A stretch of DNA of 64,000 nucleotides from Epithemia pelagica (taxonomy: Eukaryota > Bacillariophyta > Bacillariophyceae > Surirellales > Surirellaceae). Shown here piece by piece: positions 43,246 through 53,855 of the stretch. How positions within the stretch are numbered: position 1 is the first letter of the stretch; each line of letters opens with the position of its first letter. The stretch is taken from contig OX337234.1 in NCBI GenBank assembly GCA_946965045.2, positions 3,410,001 through 3,474,000 of the forward strand, read 5' to 3'. The notes beneath the pieces are model-generated. The model saw nothing but the letters and a program-made list of their open reading frames with translations, was not told where the DNA came from and ran no database searches. The position numbers and the translations under genes were made by a program.

Positions 43246-45131
43246 TGTGTCCAGTCTCGTTTCGTGTTAGGCAACAAGAACGAATGAAGGAATGAATGAA
43301 GGAATATACGTCCGCCAAACTCACGTCAAGATGATGCAGATTCTTGTCCTTTTCAGCAGCTTGCGCTGGTTCCTTGTTTGTACTTGTGTGCTAATTGTGT
43401 GCTTCAATTCAGATACAAGTACGGTTCATCCATTCACAAAGCCTCTAGTCAGAAATCTGCACAGGCATTTGGGTGTGCGACGCTCCAGGACGAACTACGA
43501 ATTCGTCGGTTAAGTGTGTAGTTCTTGGTTCCACTGTATGAAGTTGTGAGCGAGAGAGAACAGAGAGCGAGTGCTTTGGATCTCTTCTACTTCGAAGCAA
43601 TCACAGGACGACTGGTGTAGGATGAGAATACTCAATCACCTCTTCTTGAGAGTGAAGAATGAGGCATGATGCGGTAAGTCTGGTTTTGATTTGGTTCATG
43701 AGTCGACACATCACCACACCAGAGAGGTTCTTCGATGTGTTGTCCCAAAAAAGCTCACGCAACCTCAGAAGTACGTGGCACAGATAAGCGCGACTGCATC
43801 AATGAAAGTCGCTTTTAGGTCGTGCTTAACGGATGGTCTGTCTGTCTGTCTGCTCGGGGTTCGGGGTTGCGTTTGCATGGACCTTTTGCTGTTCTTCTTC
43901 TGCCGGCACATGGGGTAGATACGACATAATAGGACATTGTAGTTACTATGCTTCGAGGATCTCGCCTTTCTCTAGAACAGGAGACGCGAAAGGTTCTCAA
44001 AGTCAAAAGTACCGACAATAGACAATAGACAATAGACGATAGTCGATGGCATGACGAATGACGAATCAAGAGGGGTCTCATTACTCGTATTGTAGTCATG
44101 AGGTATTGGTCTGGAGGAATATTAGATGATAGTGACACCCCGAACCACGCAGGCCCACCAATATTGTATGCCTTTTCTGTCAGCCAGATCCCGCAATTCC
44201 ATTAAATACGTCCTTGTCGTGCAAGAAGAGTAATTAGTTCCTGAGATTCTGAAAAATTAAAATTAAAACCATCTTCGAGAGAACAAGATTCCCCAGCAAT
44301 GAAACTCCCTTTGAATTTTTTGTGTTGGTAACGCGCTAAAAAATAAATGGACTAAATGCGATGTTTTTCTATCTTGATACCGCCGCGACTTCTGTTGGTT
44401 TCATATTCGGACCAAAGATGAGGATGTTTACAATTTATAGAAAAGGTCACCGACATAGAGTATTGGTTTCTCCACGAAGTTGTCAAACTCCTCGAAATCG
44501 AAATTTTTCGGAGAAAAAATCATGACAAAAAAGCCCCAGGAGCAGTTGGCATTCGAGTTGAAAACCCTCGAACGAGAACTTGCTCGCGCTGCAAGAGCGT
44601 GTACAAGAATTGTCCGGTGACGGCGAGAGCAAAGAAGGGGATGGTGAAAGTAGGACTTCCGTTAACGCATACTCGTCGAAAGAAGCCTGTAAGCATCGGA
44701 GCTCTACCGATCGGTTCGGCAGTGTAACATGCCACGATGAAACATCAGCCGCCATACTGTCGGACTCAAGTTCTAAATCGAGCGATGATCGACGCAACGA
44801 CGCTATTCCGAAATTCAAATCCTCTATAACATCAAAGGGTAGTAGTATTCGGCTTTATAGTATTAGATAGAATAAGAATGGCTCATCAGCTTCGTCGTCG
44901 AACTCGTCCCGTATAGCAAGGTGCCTCCTTGCACTTCTATTTCAGTAGCACCACCACAAACCGAAGTGGAAGCAATATCGGATTCTAATCCGCTGCTTCC
45001 GGTCTTCCTTGTCGACTTCCCCTTTCTTTGTCAGATTCAAGCTGAGTGAGGGCAAGGTTTCTCCTCTCGATTCTATTTCAGTACCGGTAGCACCATCACA
45101 AACCGAATTTCAGCAATTGCATATCGAAATT
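43246..45131. other. Intergenic, 1.9 kb, with short tandem repeats and a possible gene fragment
   Basis: Contains a GAATGAAG-type repeat (43283-43305), a (GACAATA)n repeat near 44015-44040, and a possible coding fragment (44522-44870): MTKKPQEQLAFELKTLEREL in one frame continuing as ALQERVQELSGDGESKEGD in another, i.e. a frameshifted coiled-coil remnant. Two imperfect copies of a block with TTCTATTTCAGTA followed by CACAAACCGAA lie at 44934-44965 and 45062-45105. Confidence 0.4.
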
Positions 45132-46103
45132 TTATTTCCGTGCGCGTTTCATTGCGCGTTCACCAGAGTCTTCGTCGTCTTCGTCGTCTTCGTCGTCGTC
45201 TTCGTTGTTGTCTTCGTCGTCGTCTTCGTCGTCGTCTTCCTCGTCAGATTCAAGCCGAGTGAGGTTAAGAGCCTTCGCGTATGCAGCCTCAACGTCAATG
45301 ATGATGGCATTATTGTTGGGTGGCGGCGCGGGGTGGAAGAAATCTACTGCAGTGATCACGATTGGATGGCTTTTTCCATTTCCGACGTTTTCGCTCTTGA
45401 TTGTCTTGTAATTCGGCCATTTCTTCCCTCTGCAGATCAAGCGATACTTGACGAAAGCAGGGGGGAATTGGGGGTAGTCGATGTTAATTTCGACGACGCA
45501 GCGAACGCCCGTGAACTCGTTTCCAGCCGCAAACCAGGCGTCGATCTTATCCTTGAGACTTTCCTTTTTCTGAGAGTACCCAACCTCAACGATAACTGAT
45601 GGGTAGTATCGACCCCTGGAATCGGCAGCATTATCCCGATGTTTACTTGGCACTTTCTTGCGGTACCGAATGCAAGCGTCCGGTTGAATCGTCTTGCCAT
45701 AGGCACTTGGACCAAAGCATGTGTCGGCACCGCTTGCTTCGATGTTATTATACTGTATGGCTTCATTACCGAGCTGTCTACTTACTTCTACGATTACGCA
45801 TTCGTGAATGGCATCGTTGAGCTCGTCAATGAAAAATTTGCGACTTGCACTATGATAGTGCCAACGGAAGGGGAGGGATTCACCGTTTTCTTTCATATAA
45901 CCCTCTACTTCCTTTTCGTCAACGTACTCCAATATGATAGGCATCGTTTTGGGTTTCTCATCTCTCAATGACCAGAGTCGTTCGAGTCGTTCGAGTCGTT
46001 CGGGAAACGTCAGGCGAGCAGAAGTCGATCTAGTTCGAACTCCTTTCTTGACTACGGCACGAACTGGAAGCGCATAGTCATCAGAACCAATCACCGTCGC
46101 CAT
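45132..46103 (-). CDS. PD-(D/E)XK-nuclease-like protein with acidic tail
   Basis: 323 codons, no intron. The central part (about residues 140-200) reads QPDACIRYRKK, then YYPSVIVEVGYSQKKESLKDKIDAWF. The PD ... (V)EVG(YSQ) pattern followed by a Lys-rich helix is what is seen in Uma2/DUF820-like members of the PD-(D/E)XK superfamily, including eukaryotic hits of unknown role. The canonical E-x-K is E-V-G here, so activity is doubtful. The last ~40 residues are nearly all Asp and Glu from a (GTCTTC)n-type repeat (45174-45246), followed by a basic end (KRARK). It sits 255 bp upstream of the DIRS-type retrotransposon but outside its repeats. Cell role unknown. Confidence 0.55.
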   Translation of the reverse strand: MATVIGSDDYALPVRAVVKKGVRTRSTSARLTFPERLERLERLWSLRDEKPKTMPIILEYVDEKEVEGYMKENGESLPFRWHYHSASRKFFIDELNDAIHECVIVEVSRQLGNEAIQYNNIEASGADTCFGPSAYGKTIQPDACIRYRKKVPSKHRDNAADSRGRYYPSVIVEVGYSQKKESLKDKIDAWFAAGNEFTGVRCVVEINIDYPQFPPAFVKYRLICRGKKWPNYKTIKSENVGNGKSHPIVITAVDFFHPAPPPNNNAIIIDVEAAYAKALNLTRLESDEEDDDEDDDEDNNEDDDEDDEDDEDSGERAMKRARK

Positions 46104-46358
46104 TATGTCAAGTCAAGTAGTAAAGATTGTGAAAGCCGCGAAGAGACGAACTGCGAAACAATTGTTCAAAACAATTGTTCAAACACCTCCTTGGTTGAAA
46201 ATGCGCTGTTGCTGTTGCTACTGTGCGGTGCAACAAAAAATGACCAGGAAACGATGCAGAGAAGCGCGCTGAACTACGCTGAAATTTTGTGCTATCGCTT
46301 ACAGAGCGATTCCGGAGGACTGCAGAAGCTGAGAAGCTTCTCAGAACTAATCTAGTAC

Positions 46359-46603
46359 GTTTCTGTCGTGCTTTGGTCGCGGCGTGGCAGTGGATTGCAG
46401 ACAGATGCGAAGAACAATGTGATGCGACTACAACCTGCTCCCGCGGTTGAGCGACTCCCAATGTCTCTGACGCGTCAGACATTGGATTGTCCCTGCGATC
46501 TGTATGAGAGTCAAGCTCACAACTTGGAGATTTGTGAACTTGCCACTGCCATCCGAGTCGAGAGTGAGAAGGTCACGAGCAACTAGATAGTCTAAGAATC
46601 AAA
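46359..46603 (+). repeat. Split direct repeat A1
   Basis: Identical to A2 at 53856-54100. Starts GTTTCTGTCGTGC and ends CTAAGAATCAAA just before the Gag start at 46609. Confidence 0.95.
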
Positions 46604-46608
46604 CAACC

Positions 46609-49359
46609 ATGACGAAGTCTTCTACCTTTTACGATCCTACGCTCGATGAAGAGCTAGCTGATACGGCCAAGGTTTCTCAGGATCCTGTTTCTGATGATGA
46701 GAAGAAGAAACCGGCTGATCCCGACAAGAAGAAGTCTTCTCGTGCTCGTCGTCGCTCCTCCTCTGGTTCAAGTGGTGGCAACCCGCCTCCTCCCAAACCT
46801 GAAGCCCCCAAGAAGGTCTCGAACCTTTCCACGAAGCTGTCCGTTCCTGTTCCCAAGATCTCTAATCGTTCCTCGTCTGACCTCTCTTTGAACGATAAAG
46901 CCATTGATCTTTCGGATGAATCGGTTCCTGGTGGTCGTGTTGGTGGGATCAAGTTCTCTCGTCGCTCCGACGTTTTTCTTCAAACCATCCCCATCTCCGA
47001 TGACATGAAGGCTAAGCATCTCTCCATCAAGCCTGTTGATTGGTCCGATTCTTTCGCTTCCGACCTTCACCTGTTGCTGGATGCTGACCACAAGGCCTAT
47101 TGGAATGAGTTTGTTCCCTTGTTCAACTCGGTATCCGATTCTGATGGTTTCCGTCAATTCATTTCAGGTAGCACAGACAGTCTCCCTCTTGCCTTCTTAG
47201 GATTCGATCCTAAGGGAAACCTCCGTGTGTTCCATAACGTGATCCAAGCTCCTCGTACTTCGGTTGACTCTTTCTTTCGCAAGTCTCCATCGAAATTCCT
47301 TTGTTTGACCAAGAAGCCTTTCGATAGTCCCCCGAACATGTTGGATCCTCAAGAACTTGATACTTTGCTACCCTCCTTCGAAATCGATGATGTTCCTTTG
47401 GGTGCTCACATCATTGACTTTTGCGTAGTTGATGTCAACGTTCCCCAAGGAGAGTCTTCTCGCCCAGCTCACCTTCCTCCCGATTTTCGCTTTGACTCTG
47501 CAAAACTCAAAGCTTTGGTCCAACCCACGACCATCTCGTCCGAGGATGAAGCCTTTTTTGAAGAATTCTCTACGAAGAAGTTTGCGATGCTCCATCCGAG
47601 TTTTGCTGGAGTTCTCTTGAACTTCTTTGACTCCAAGAGCAAAGAGTTGGACAAATCGTTGACTTCGCCTGAAGCCGTTGCCGCGGAGTTGTTCTCCTTT
47701 GTCATCCATCGTTGGTATCTTAGCCTTTCGGATGATGATTTATCCAAGATTAAGAGTTGTCCTACAGACTCGGAGTTGATTGTTGGTTTGTTTCCGATCC
47801 TTCAGTTTCTTTGGTGCGCTTCTCATGTTAGTCATCTCTTGGAACCAATTTCCTTTGAAGTTCCCGATGACTTTGGTTTAGCGGTCTCGGCCTTCAAGAA
47901 CCATTTGTTCAAGTTCTTTCCAGACGCGATTGTTGAACCATTCAGTCTGTTGGCTCCTTCCAATGGCTTACCTCCTCTATCGTCGTCCCTCCCCAAAAAT
48001 CCTCCTTCATTGAACCCTCCCCCTTCTTTTGCTTCGGCTGCTCCTCCCTCGGTTCCTCATGTAGGAGGTGTCTCTGCTGACACCATCTATTTGACAGAGA
48101 AGATGTCGGAGAATTTCTCAGAAGCACTGGCTCGTCACTCGACGAAATTGACGAAGGACCGTGACGACGAGAAGAAAGAGATTTTTAAGAACGCAAGTCA
48201 CCTCCGCAATGGTATTGTGTTCGGTCAAGTTGGCCCTTCCAGTCTCGAACTTCCTTCAGCCCCATCCGAAACTGCAGCTGATCTATTCAAGCAGAAGAGC
48301 ACCCATACCTTGTATTCGTCCATTCAGGCGAAGATCTTTCGTAAATCGGACAATGCCGGTTATATTTTGTTCAGCCAATGTGGGATTTTGCAGAAGTATG
48401 GCGTTCGTTGGCGTGCCGAAGATCTTCCCAGCGGGTTCTCTCCTTTCAGTTTCGACCCCTACAACTGCGCAGGTCCAGACTCTCATATGGCGTTGGACCA
48501 CGACATTCACCGCGACATTTATGAGTGTTCTCTGCGACACGATAACGGTTTATCGACGAAGGATATGCGGGACATCTTTACAAATGAAAAACTTTTCTGC
48601 CCCCTCACTTGCGATGAATTCTTGATGCAGCTTCGTTCTTATTATCTCTTTGCTTCTGCGATTTGGGGGAAGGAATGCTTCATCTCTATTCAAGTTCACA
48701 AGATGATCGAGCACCACCTTCGTCATCGTCATGTATACCGGAACAGTCAGTCTTACGATCACTCATTTCTTTCCCGTGTTTTGTTTTCGATTGACAACGC
48801 CGTGCAGCGTTTTATTGAAGACAATTTGGAAATGGCTGATTGTTTGGAGGATATCAGTGGGTCAAGCCTCACTTATCATATGGACAAGCTCTGTGATAAA
48901 ATTGACTCACGAGAGGATATTTGCAGAGAACTTCCCCGCTTTGTTGACTCGACACTCAGGACGAAGTTGAAGAAGCAGAATCCTTCCAATTCTTCTTCAC
49001 CTTCTCGTGGTAATGGCTCCTCCAACTCGAGCAACAACAGTCGCAAAAGGCCTGCCGACCGTGACGCCAATGATGGTCAAGCAATTCCCTGGACGAGATT
49101 TGATTCTCCCCCCGAGTGGTGCCTTCCAACGAACCTCAAGTACTCCAAAGTTTTTCCTCGTTCCGTCTTGGATAAGATTCCCAAGTTTTCATCCAATGGT
49201 GTCGTAAAGCCCTTTTGCAACAAATTGTTTTCCATGAAGAGTTGTCGTAATGGTACGAATTGTTATTTCAGCCACGAAGACCCTCGGAACCACGGTAAAG
49301 GAGAGGCTATGACTTCCTTTTATAAGAAAGCATATGCCGACGCTTCTCGCAATGAATGA
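46609..49359 (+). CDS. gag: Gag-like ORF1 of the DIRS-type element, with CCCH zinc finger
   Basis: 916 codons, starting six bases after repeat A1. The N-terminus is basic and Ser-rich, the middle has no family I know, and a proline-rich stretch precedes a helical region. Near the C-terminus (about residues 868-890) is a C-x8-C-x5-C-x3-H finger (C-NKLFSMKS-C-RNGTN-C-YFS-H), an RNA-binding type, in place of the CCHC knuckle usual in retroelement Gags. It ends at UGA (49357-49359), after which the same frame stays open through the RT ORF. Confidence 0.82.
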   Translation: MTKSSTFYDPTLDEELADTAKVSQDPVSDDEKKKPADPDKKKSSRARRRSSSGSSGGNPPPPKPEAPKKVSNLSTKLSVPVPKISNRSSSDLSLNDKAIDLSDESVPGGRVGGIKFSRRSDVFLQTIPISDDMKAKHLSIKPVDWSDSFASDLHLLLDADHKAYWNEFVPLFNSVSDSDGFRQFISGSTDSLPLAFLGFDPKGNLRVFHNVIQAPRTSVDSFFRKSPSKFLCLTKKPFDSPPNMLDPQELDTLLPSFEIDDVPLGAHIIDFCVVDVNVPQGESSRPAHLPPDFRFDSAKLKALVQPTTISSEDEAFFEEFSTKKFAMLHPSFAGVLLNFFDSKSKELDKSLTSPEAVAAELFSFVIHRWYLSLSDDDLSKIKSCPTDSELIVGLFPILQFLWCASHVSHLLEPISFEVPDDFGLAVSAFKNHLFKFFPDAIVEPFSLLAPSNGLPPLSSSLPKNPPSLNPPPSFASAAPPSVPHVGGVSADTIYLTEKMSENFSEALARHSTKLTKDRDDEKKEIFKNASHLRNGIVFGQVGPSSLELPSAPSETAADLFKQKSTHTLYSSIQAKIFRKSDNAGYILFSQCGILQKYGVRWRAEDLPSGFSPFSFDPYNCAGPDSHMALDHDIHRDIYECSLRHDNGLSTKDMRDIFTNEKLFCPLTCDEFLMQLRSYYLFASAIWGKECFISIQVHKMIEHHLRHRHVYRNSQSYDHSFLSRVLFSIDNAVQRFIEDNLEMADCLEDISGSSLTYHMDKLCDKIDSREDICRELPRFVDSTLRTKLKKQNPSNSSSPSRGNGSSNSSNNSRKRPADRDANDGQAIPWTRFDSPPEWCLPTNLKYSKVFPRSVLDKIPKFSSNGVVKPFCNKLFSMKSCRNGTNCYFSHEDPRNHGKGEAMTSFYKKAYADASRNE

Positions 49360-52300
49360 CATGCGATCGGGTTGATTGATGATTCGGGTAGTCCATCCCT
49401 CGTTCCTTTCAGAAAAAATGTTTCTCTTGTTTCTCACTCAGATCGTTCAATCAACCCACCCATTCCCCCCTTAGTGTCTTCTCCTTTCTTCCCCCTACCA
49501 GTTCCCAGCGTTCCAGCTCCGTTGATTCCAGGTGTTTTCTCCGACGAGCGCCTTCCATGTGACGACGATATTCATTCCAAGATCTCAAGCCCCAGAAATT
49601 CTGATTGTGTTGTTTCGTCTGAGCCCAACTCTTTGATCCAATTTGCCCCTCGAGTTGCTGTCAGAGAGTTCTCAAGTTCCCAACCTACTTCGTCCCCCAA
49701 TACTTGTGCCCCAGTTCAACTGACCTCCCTACGAAGTATTCTTAAGGCTTCTAATTCCGATTCTTGTGTCCCAGCCCCCACGACTCAACGGCCCATTTCT
49801 CCAGACAATTCGGTTGATGGTGATACACTGTACTCCCCCAACAGAAGGCTTCTTCATTCCATACAAGAATCAGAACGCGTGCCGACCTCTCCTTCTATCA
49901 TGAAGCGCGATCTATTGTCTCAAAACTCAATTGGTAATTCTCGAGCTCTTGGTGCTTCACGACCTATCATCTCCTCTGATTCGAGTGGTATTCCTCTGAG
50001 TCGTAACATCTCGCGACTTAAGAACGAAATGCTAATGGGAGAACAAATCCTAGGTGAGTCCGAGACGTCCAGTACCAATTCCGATTACTTTATTCCCTTG
50101 CATTCGGGGATAGGTCGACCCTATTTGCCGAATGATCCCCGTGAAATCTTTACCGAAAAAGTCCATAGCCCCCCTCTGCTTCCTTGGAAGATTCGCCATT
50201 CCCTTTCCTTCATCAAACGAGTCTGTGCCTCCCCAGTTCCCCCTCCCAAGCCATCTCCGTTTAAACATGAACGCTCCTACGAAGCGGCCGTCTTCAATTC
50301 CATCTTGCTTCGGAAGAACGATTATGACCTTCAGCAAATTATAGACAAGAATCCAAGGTCGACGATCAGCCCAGGTTCCGAGTTTCGGCCAGTCGAAATT
50401 CTGGAAACATTCTTAGACCAGCATCCTTTCTGGCCCAAGATTAATGACATCATGCGTCATGGAGCCTTTTACAAATTCCAATTGGTTACATCTGATGAAG
50501 ACCGTTGCCGAGAAAACGAGGCGATCTTGAACTATGGAAATCACTCTTCGGCCCAAAAACGTCCCGAAGCTCTTATCAAGGTTTCGGAGAAGGATACAGC
50601 AGCTGGTTACTCATTCCCAGTAACGTTTGATTGTTGTAAAAAGATCCGTCATGGACGGGTTGGACCTTTGGGTGTGGCCCAGCATGCTGGAATCACCGAG
50701 TCAGGTGATATCGTGATGAAAGACCGACTCGCACATGACCAATCGTTTTCTTTTGGCCACGCTCCTTCCTTGAATCAAGCGGTTGATGAATCCGAACTGA
50801 TTGACCTCGTGTTTGGCTGGTGCATTGATAGAATCATCCACCAAGTTGTTGCATTACGATTGGAATTCCCAGACAAGCGCATCCTGGTATGCAAATTTGA
50901 TTGGGGCTCCGCCTATCGACGGATTAATGGAGACGGAGTGTTGATTGCCAATACAATTACGACAGATGCTTCAGGAGAATTCGCAAATCTCTTGACGCGA
51001 CTCACATTCGGCGGTAGTCCTCATCCAGCCATGTTCAGTACAATCTCGGAAGCCACCTGTGATTTTTGCAATGATCTTGTCTCGGTCAAGCGATGGTCCC
51101 CAGCCGTCTGTAAATCGCCGCTCCAAGACAAGATGGGCCCTGTCAAACGACTCGAAGATGATATTCCGTTTGCACAGGGACGTCCGTTGGCTGTGCAAGT
51201 CCTCACGAGTCCAGAGAGTTTCGTCGACGTGTACCTCGACGACATGGTGCAACTCTTCCTGGACACAGAGGAGAATCTGCGTCGATCCCCTGGTATAGTC
51301 CCTCTTGCACTCCATCTTTTGGTCCGCCCAACGGCACCAGATGAACCCATCAAGCGTTCCGATATCCTTGCAGCCGATAAGATGATGGCTGAAGGATCCC
51401 CATCCGAAGAAATGCGTGTCCTCGGTTGGCTCATTGACACTCGTCGTTTATTGTTACGTCTGCCAAACGAGAAGTTTATCAACTGGTCCAGATTGGTGCA
51501 ATCGTTTTTGGACCCACAGCGGAAGAATTTCAAATTCACCGAGATTGAGAGTTTGATCGGCAAGATGGACAACGCATGCAAAGGCATACCTCTTGCCCGG
51601 TACTTCATCAACCGTATTCGAGCATATAAAGACAAGTTGATATCCGACCATGCTGCCAAGCAGGACCCCGAAGCTCCTGCCTTCGTTAAGAGACCGAAAC
51701 CTTGGTACCGTTACAAGATGCCAGAAAATTTGAAACCCGATCTCCAAGTTTGGTTGAAATTGTTGAATCGCGCCAACGAAGGTATCAGTTTGAACCTGTT
51801 AACTTGTCGCCAACCAACGAACGTTGCGTTAGCCGACTCCTGCCCATTCGGCATGGGCGGTTTCTCTTTACGCACAGGACGAGCATGGCACGTCCGACTC
51901 GACCCTGCCGTAGTCGCGATGGCCTCCAATGCACAAGATATGGAGGACGATCCAAACTTAGGCTCCCCTGACTTGAAACTCTCCAACAACCTTTTTGAGT
52001 TCATCTGTCAGGTTGTAACGATTTGGTTAGACTGCATCGATGGTGTTCTCGGCAATGACGACTGCATTCTGGCCCTCTCGGATAGCAGCTCGGCCACGGG
52101 ATGGATGCACCGAGCATCCTATGGAACAAACAAACCCCACCACCGCAAGGTTTCGGAAAAGTTAGTCGACCTGTCCTTGCAACATCGATTTGCACTCCAT
52201 CCAGAACACGTACCGGGAAAGGCGAATCAAGTCACCGACGTTCTTTCGAGGACGTTTGATTGTTGCGATATAGAACTAACACAACTCATCCATTCTCGTT

Positions 52301-52716
52301 TCCCCGAACAGATTCCGAGCAATTTCAAGATCTTACCACTACCGACCGAAATACAATCATGGATCTCATCAGTCGCTCCGCAACTGCCCGTATCTTCTAC
52401 GGCAGAGTCGAATCAACAAGTGAGAGTCAAGACCGGACATGGCGACGATGGAACATCCACCTACGATTGTTCAAACTCACCGGCGACCCCTTTTTGGACG
52501 GAATCAAGACCCTCAGTACCCGAGCCCTCATCGTCAGCACTTTCTTGCAAAGACTACGGGACGGGTATTACAGTCGCAACCATGAGGGAGACCTTCGGGC
52601 GAGCACTGTTGAAAAAGCCACTGGCGAGTTGGCAGCGAAGTTTCGGTATCACGACAGGGCGAGCCCCTGCCACGTCCCGGGATGCAACCGGCTTCATCCC
52701 ATTGTTGAATCATTGA
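49360..52716 (+). CDS. pol: Reverse transcriptase / RNase H ORF2 of the DIRS-type element
   Basis: Open for 1,118 codons after the UGA that ends ORF1, in the same frame. There is no ATG for roughly the first 180 codons, so expression probably needs readthrough of UGA-C or an unusual start. The N-terminal ~280 residues are Ser/Pro rich. Numbered from 49372, RT motifs are at about residue 506 (KFDWGSAYRRI) and about 619 (VYLDDMVQLF, the catalytic YxDD). The RNase H part has VALADSCPFGMGGFS (about 819), ALSDSSSATGW (about 903) and HPEHVPGKANQVTDVLSR. This is the DIRS-like RT/RH type. The 3' ~360 bp overlap the recombinase ORF in another frame. Confidence 0.88.
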   Translation, partial: HAIGLIDDSGSPSLVPFRKNVSLVSHSDRSINPPIPPLVSSPFFPLPVPSVPAPLIPGVFSDERLPCDDDIHSKISSPRNSDCVVSSEPNSLIQFAPRVAVREFSSSQPTSSPNTCAPVQLTSLRSILKASNSDSCVPAPTTQRPISPDNSVDGDTLYSPNRRLLHSIQESERVPTSPSIMKRDLLSQNSIGNSRALGASRPIISSDSSGIPLSRNISRLKNEMLMGEQILGESETSSTNSDYFIPLHSGIGRPYLPNDPREIFTEKVHSPPLLPWKIRHSLSFIKRVCASPVPPPKPSPFKHERSYEAAVFNSILLRKNDYDLQQIIDKNPRSTISPGSEFRPVEILETFLDQHPFWPKINDIMRHGAFYKFQLVTSDEDRCRENEAILNYGNHSSAQKRPEALIKVSEKDTAAGYSFPVTFDCCKKIRHGRVGPLGVAQHAGITESGDIVMKDRLAHDQSFSFGHAPSLNQAVDESELIDLVFGWCIDRIIHQVVALRLEFPDKRILVCKFDWGSAYRRINGDGVLIANTITTDASGEFANLLTRLTFGGSPHPAMFSTISEATCDFCNDLVSVKRWSPAVCKSPLQDKMGPVKRLEDDIPFAQGRPLAVQVLTSPESFVDVYLDDMVQLFLDTEENLRRSPGIVPLALHLLVRPTAPDEPIKRSDILAADKMMAEGSPSEEMRVLGWLIDTRRLLLRLPNEKFINWSRLVQSFLDPQRKNFKFTEIESLIGKMDNACKGIPLARYFINRIRAYKDKLISDHAAKQDPEAPAFVKRPKPWYRYKMPENLKPDLQVWLKLLNRANEGISLNLLTCRQPTNVALADSCPFGMGGFSLRTGRAWHVRLDPAVVAMASNAQDMEDDPNLGSPDLKLSNNLFEFICQVVTIWLDCIDGVLGNDDCILALSDSSSATGWMHRASYGTNKPHHRKVSEKLVDLSLQHRFALHPEHVPGKANQVTDVLSRTFDCCDIELTQLIHSRFPEQIPSNFKILPLPTEIQSWISSVAPQLPVSSTAESNQQVRVKTGHGDDGTSTYDCSNSPATPFWTESRPSVPEPSSSALSCKDYGTGITVATMRETFGRALLKKPLASWQRSFGITTGRAPATSRDATGFIPLLNH

Positions 52717-53672
52717 AGAAGGCCTGGAAGAACCTCGATCCAGACGAGGCACGACAAAAAGCAATATCACCAAGACACCTCCGACATGCATGGATGGAAG
52801 CAACGAAATCCGTCAACGGCCACCGCGATCTTGTCTCCTTTCGCGCTTGCGCCGTTGAATTGTCTTGTGGTGGATACTTTTATGGGATGCGCAGTTGCGA
52901 ATACCTCACAGTCAAATACAGAGGTAAAACGAAACTGTTGACGATAGGAAACATCAAGTTCATGGTCGATGATGAACGACGAACGGAGATCGACCCTTGT
53001 GACCCAGACTTCGCCTCCAAGGCCATGTTCGTCTCAATAACCTTTATTTCTCAGAAGAACGGCGAGAAGAATCAGACGCGGACCCAAAGCAAAACCAACG
53101 ATACAATCCTTTGTCCGGTCCGATTGTGGGGGCGCATCATTCGACGTATCCTTTTTTACCGCCCCGATGCTGCACCCGACACGCCGGTTAATTGCTGGTT
53201 TGACCCAGACATAGCCAAACGCGGAGAAACACCCACACCGAGATTCATCCGATCGGAGGACACCATCAAGATCTTGCGATCCTCTTGTGCAACCGGAGGA
53301 GGATTTGAAAAATTCGGATACCGGCCCATGGAAATCGGAAACCATTCCATCCGATCGGGCGCCGCGATGGCCTTGTTCCTCGCCAAAGCATCAGTATTGA
53401 AGATTATGATCCTTGGGCGATGGTCGTCCGCTGCCTTTCTCCGATATATCCGTCCACAGGTGATGGAGTGGACGGCAGGAATGTCAACTCAAATGCTGAC
53501 AACACTCGACTTCAGGCACGTCGACCCTTCCACCGCCAACAACCGACCAACGGGCGACGCCGAGTCCATTCAAGCCAACCTTGAAGCCGCTATCGAATCC
53601 CCGGAAGAGATCAAGTTCACTGGCTCCGTCCCCTTCCAGCATTTTGACACGCAACTGAATCTGGAATTCTGA
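52359..53672 (+). CDS. Tyrosine recombinase (YR) ORF3 of the DIRS-type element
   Basis: From ATG 52359 there are 437 codons (the frame is open from 52260). It overlaps the end of the RT/RNase H ORF by 358 bp in a different frame. Catalytic residues are visible: Arg in YFYGMRSCEYL (about residue 177), then H-x-x-R in NHSIRSGAAMALF (about 328), GRWSS (about 352) and the Tyr in FLRYIRPQV (about 361). This enzyme integrates the circular DNA intermediate. It ends 40 bp before repeat B1. Confidence 0.9.
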   Translation: MDLISRSATARIFYGRVESTSESQDRTWRRWNIHLRLFKLTGDPFLDGIKTLSTRALIVSTFLQRLRDGYYSRNHEGDLRASTVEKATGELAAKFRYHDRASPCHVPGCNRLHPIVESLKKAWKNLDPDEARQKAISPRHLRHAWMEATKSVNGHRDLVSFRACAVELSCGGYFYGMRSCEYLTVKYRGKTKLLTIGNIKFMVDDERRTEIDPCDPDFASKAMFVSITFISQKNGEKNQTRTQSKTNDTILCPVRLWGRIIRRILFYRPDAAPDTPVNCWFDPDIAKRGETPTPRFIRSEDTIKILRSSCATGGGFEKFGYRPMEIGNHSIRSGAAMALFLAKASVLKIMILGRWSSAAFLRYIRPQVMEWTAGMSTQMLTTLDFRHVDPSTANNRPTGDAESIQANLEAAIESPEEIKFTGSVPFQHFDTQLNLEF

Positions 53673-53711
53673 TGGCGTATCCAAATTGATGGAAGGTGCT
53701 CTTCAATGGTA

Positions 53712-53855
53712 CTGGGAGCCAGCACGGTTTCCCTTGGGCCTAGCGGCACACGCGTCTACTCCCCTAGCGTGTCCTAGACTGTCAAGACGAGAGAGACCTT
53801 CGCAACGACAGAACGCCGCGACTCTGCAGGATGACGTCGCTGGGTTGTCCCCTCG
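53712..53855 (+). repeat. Split direct repeat B1
   Basis: Identical to B2 at 54121-54264; its last base is directly followed by A2. Confidence 0.95.

Noticed and set aside
46368-46586. 72-codon frame found twice (also at 53865-54083)
   Set aside because: It lies fully within the A repeats of the DIRS-type element; the duplication explains its conservation.
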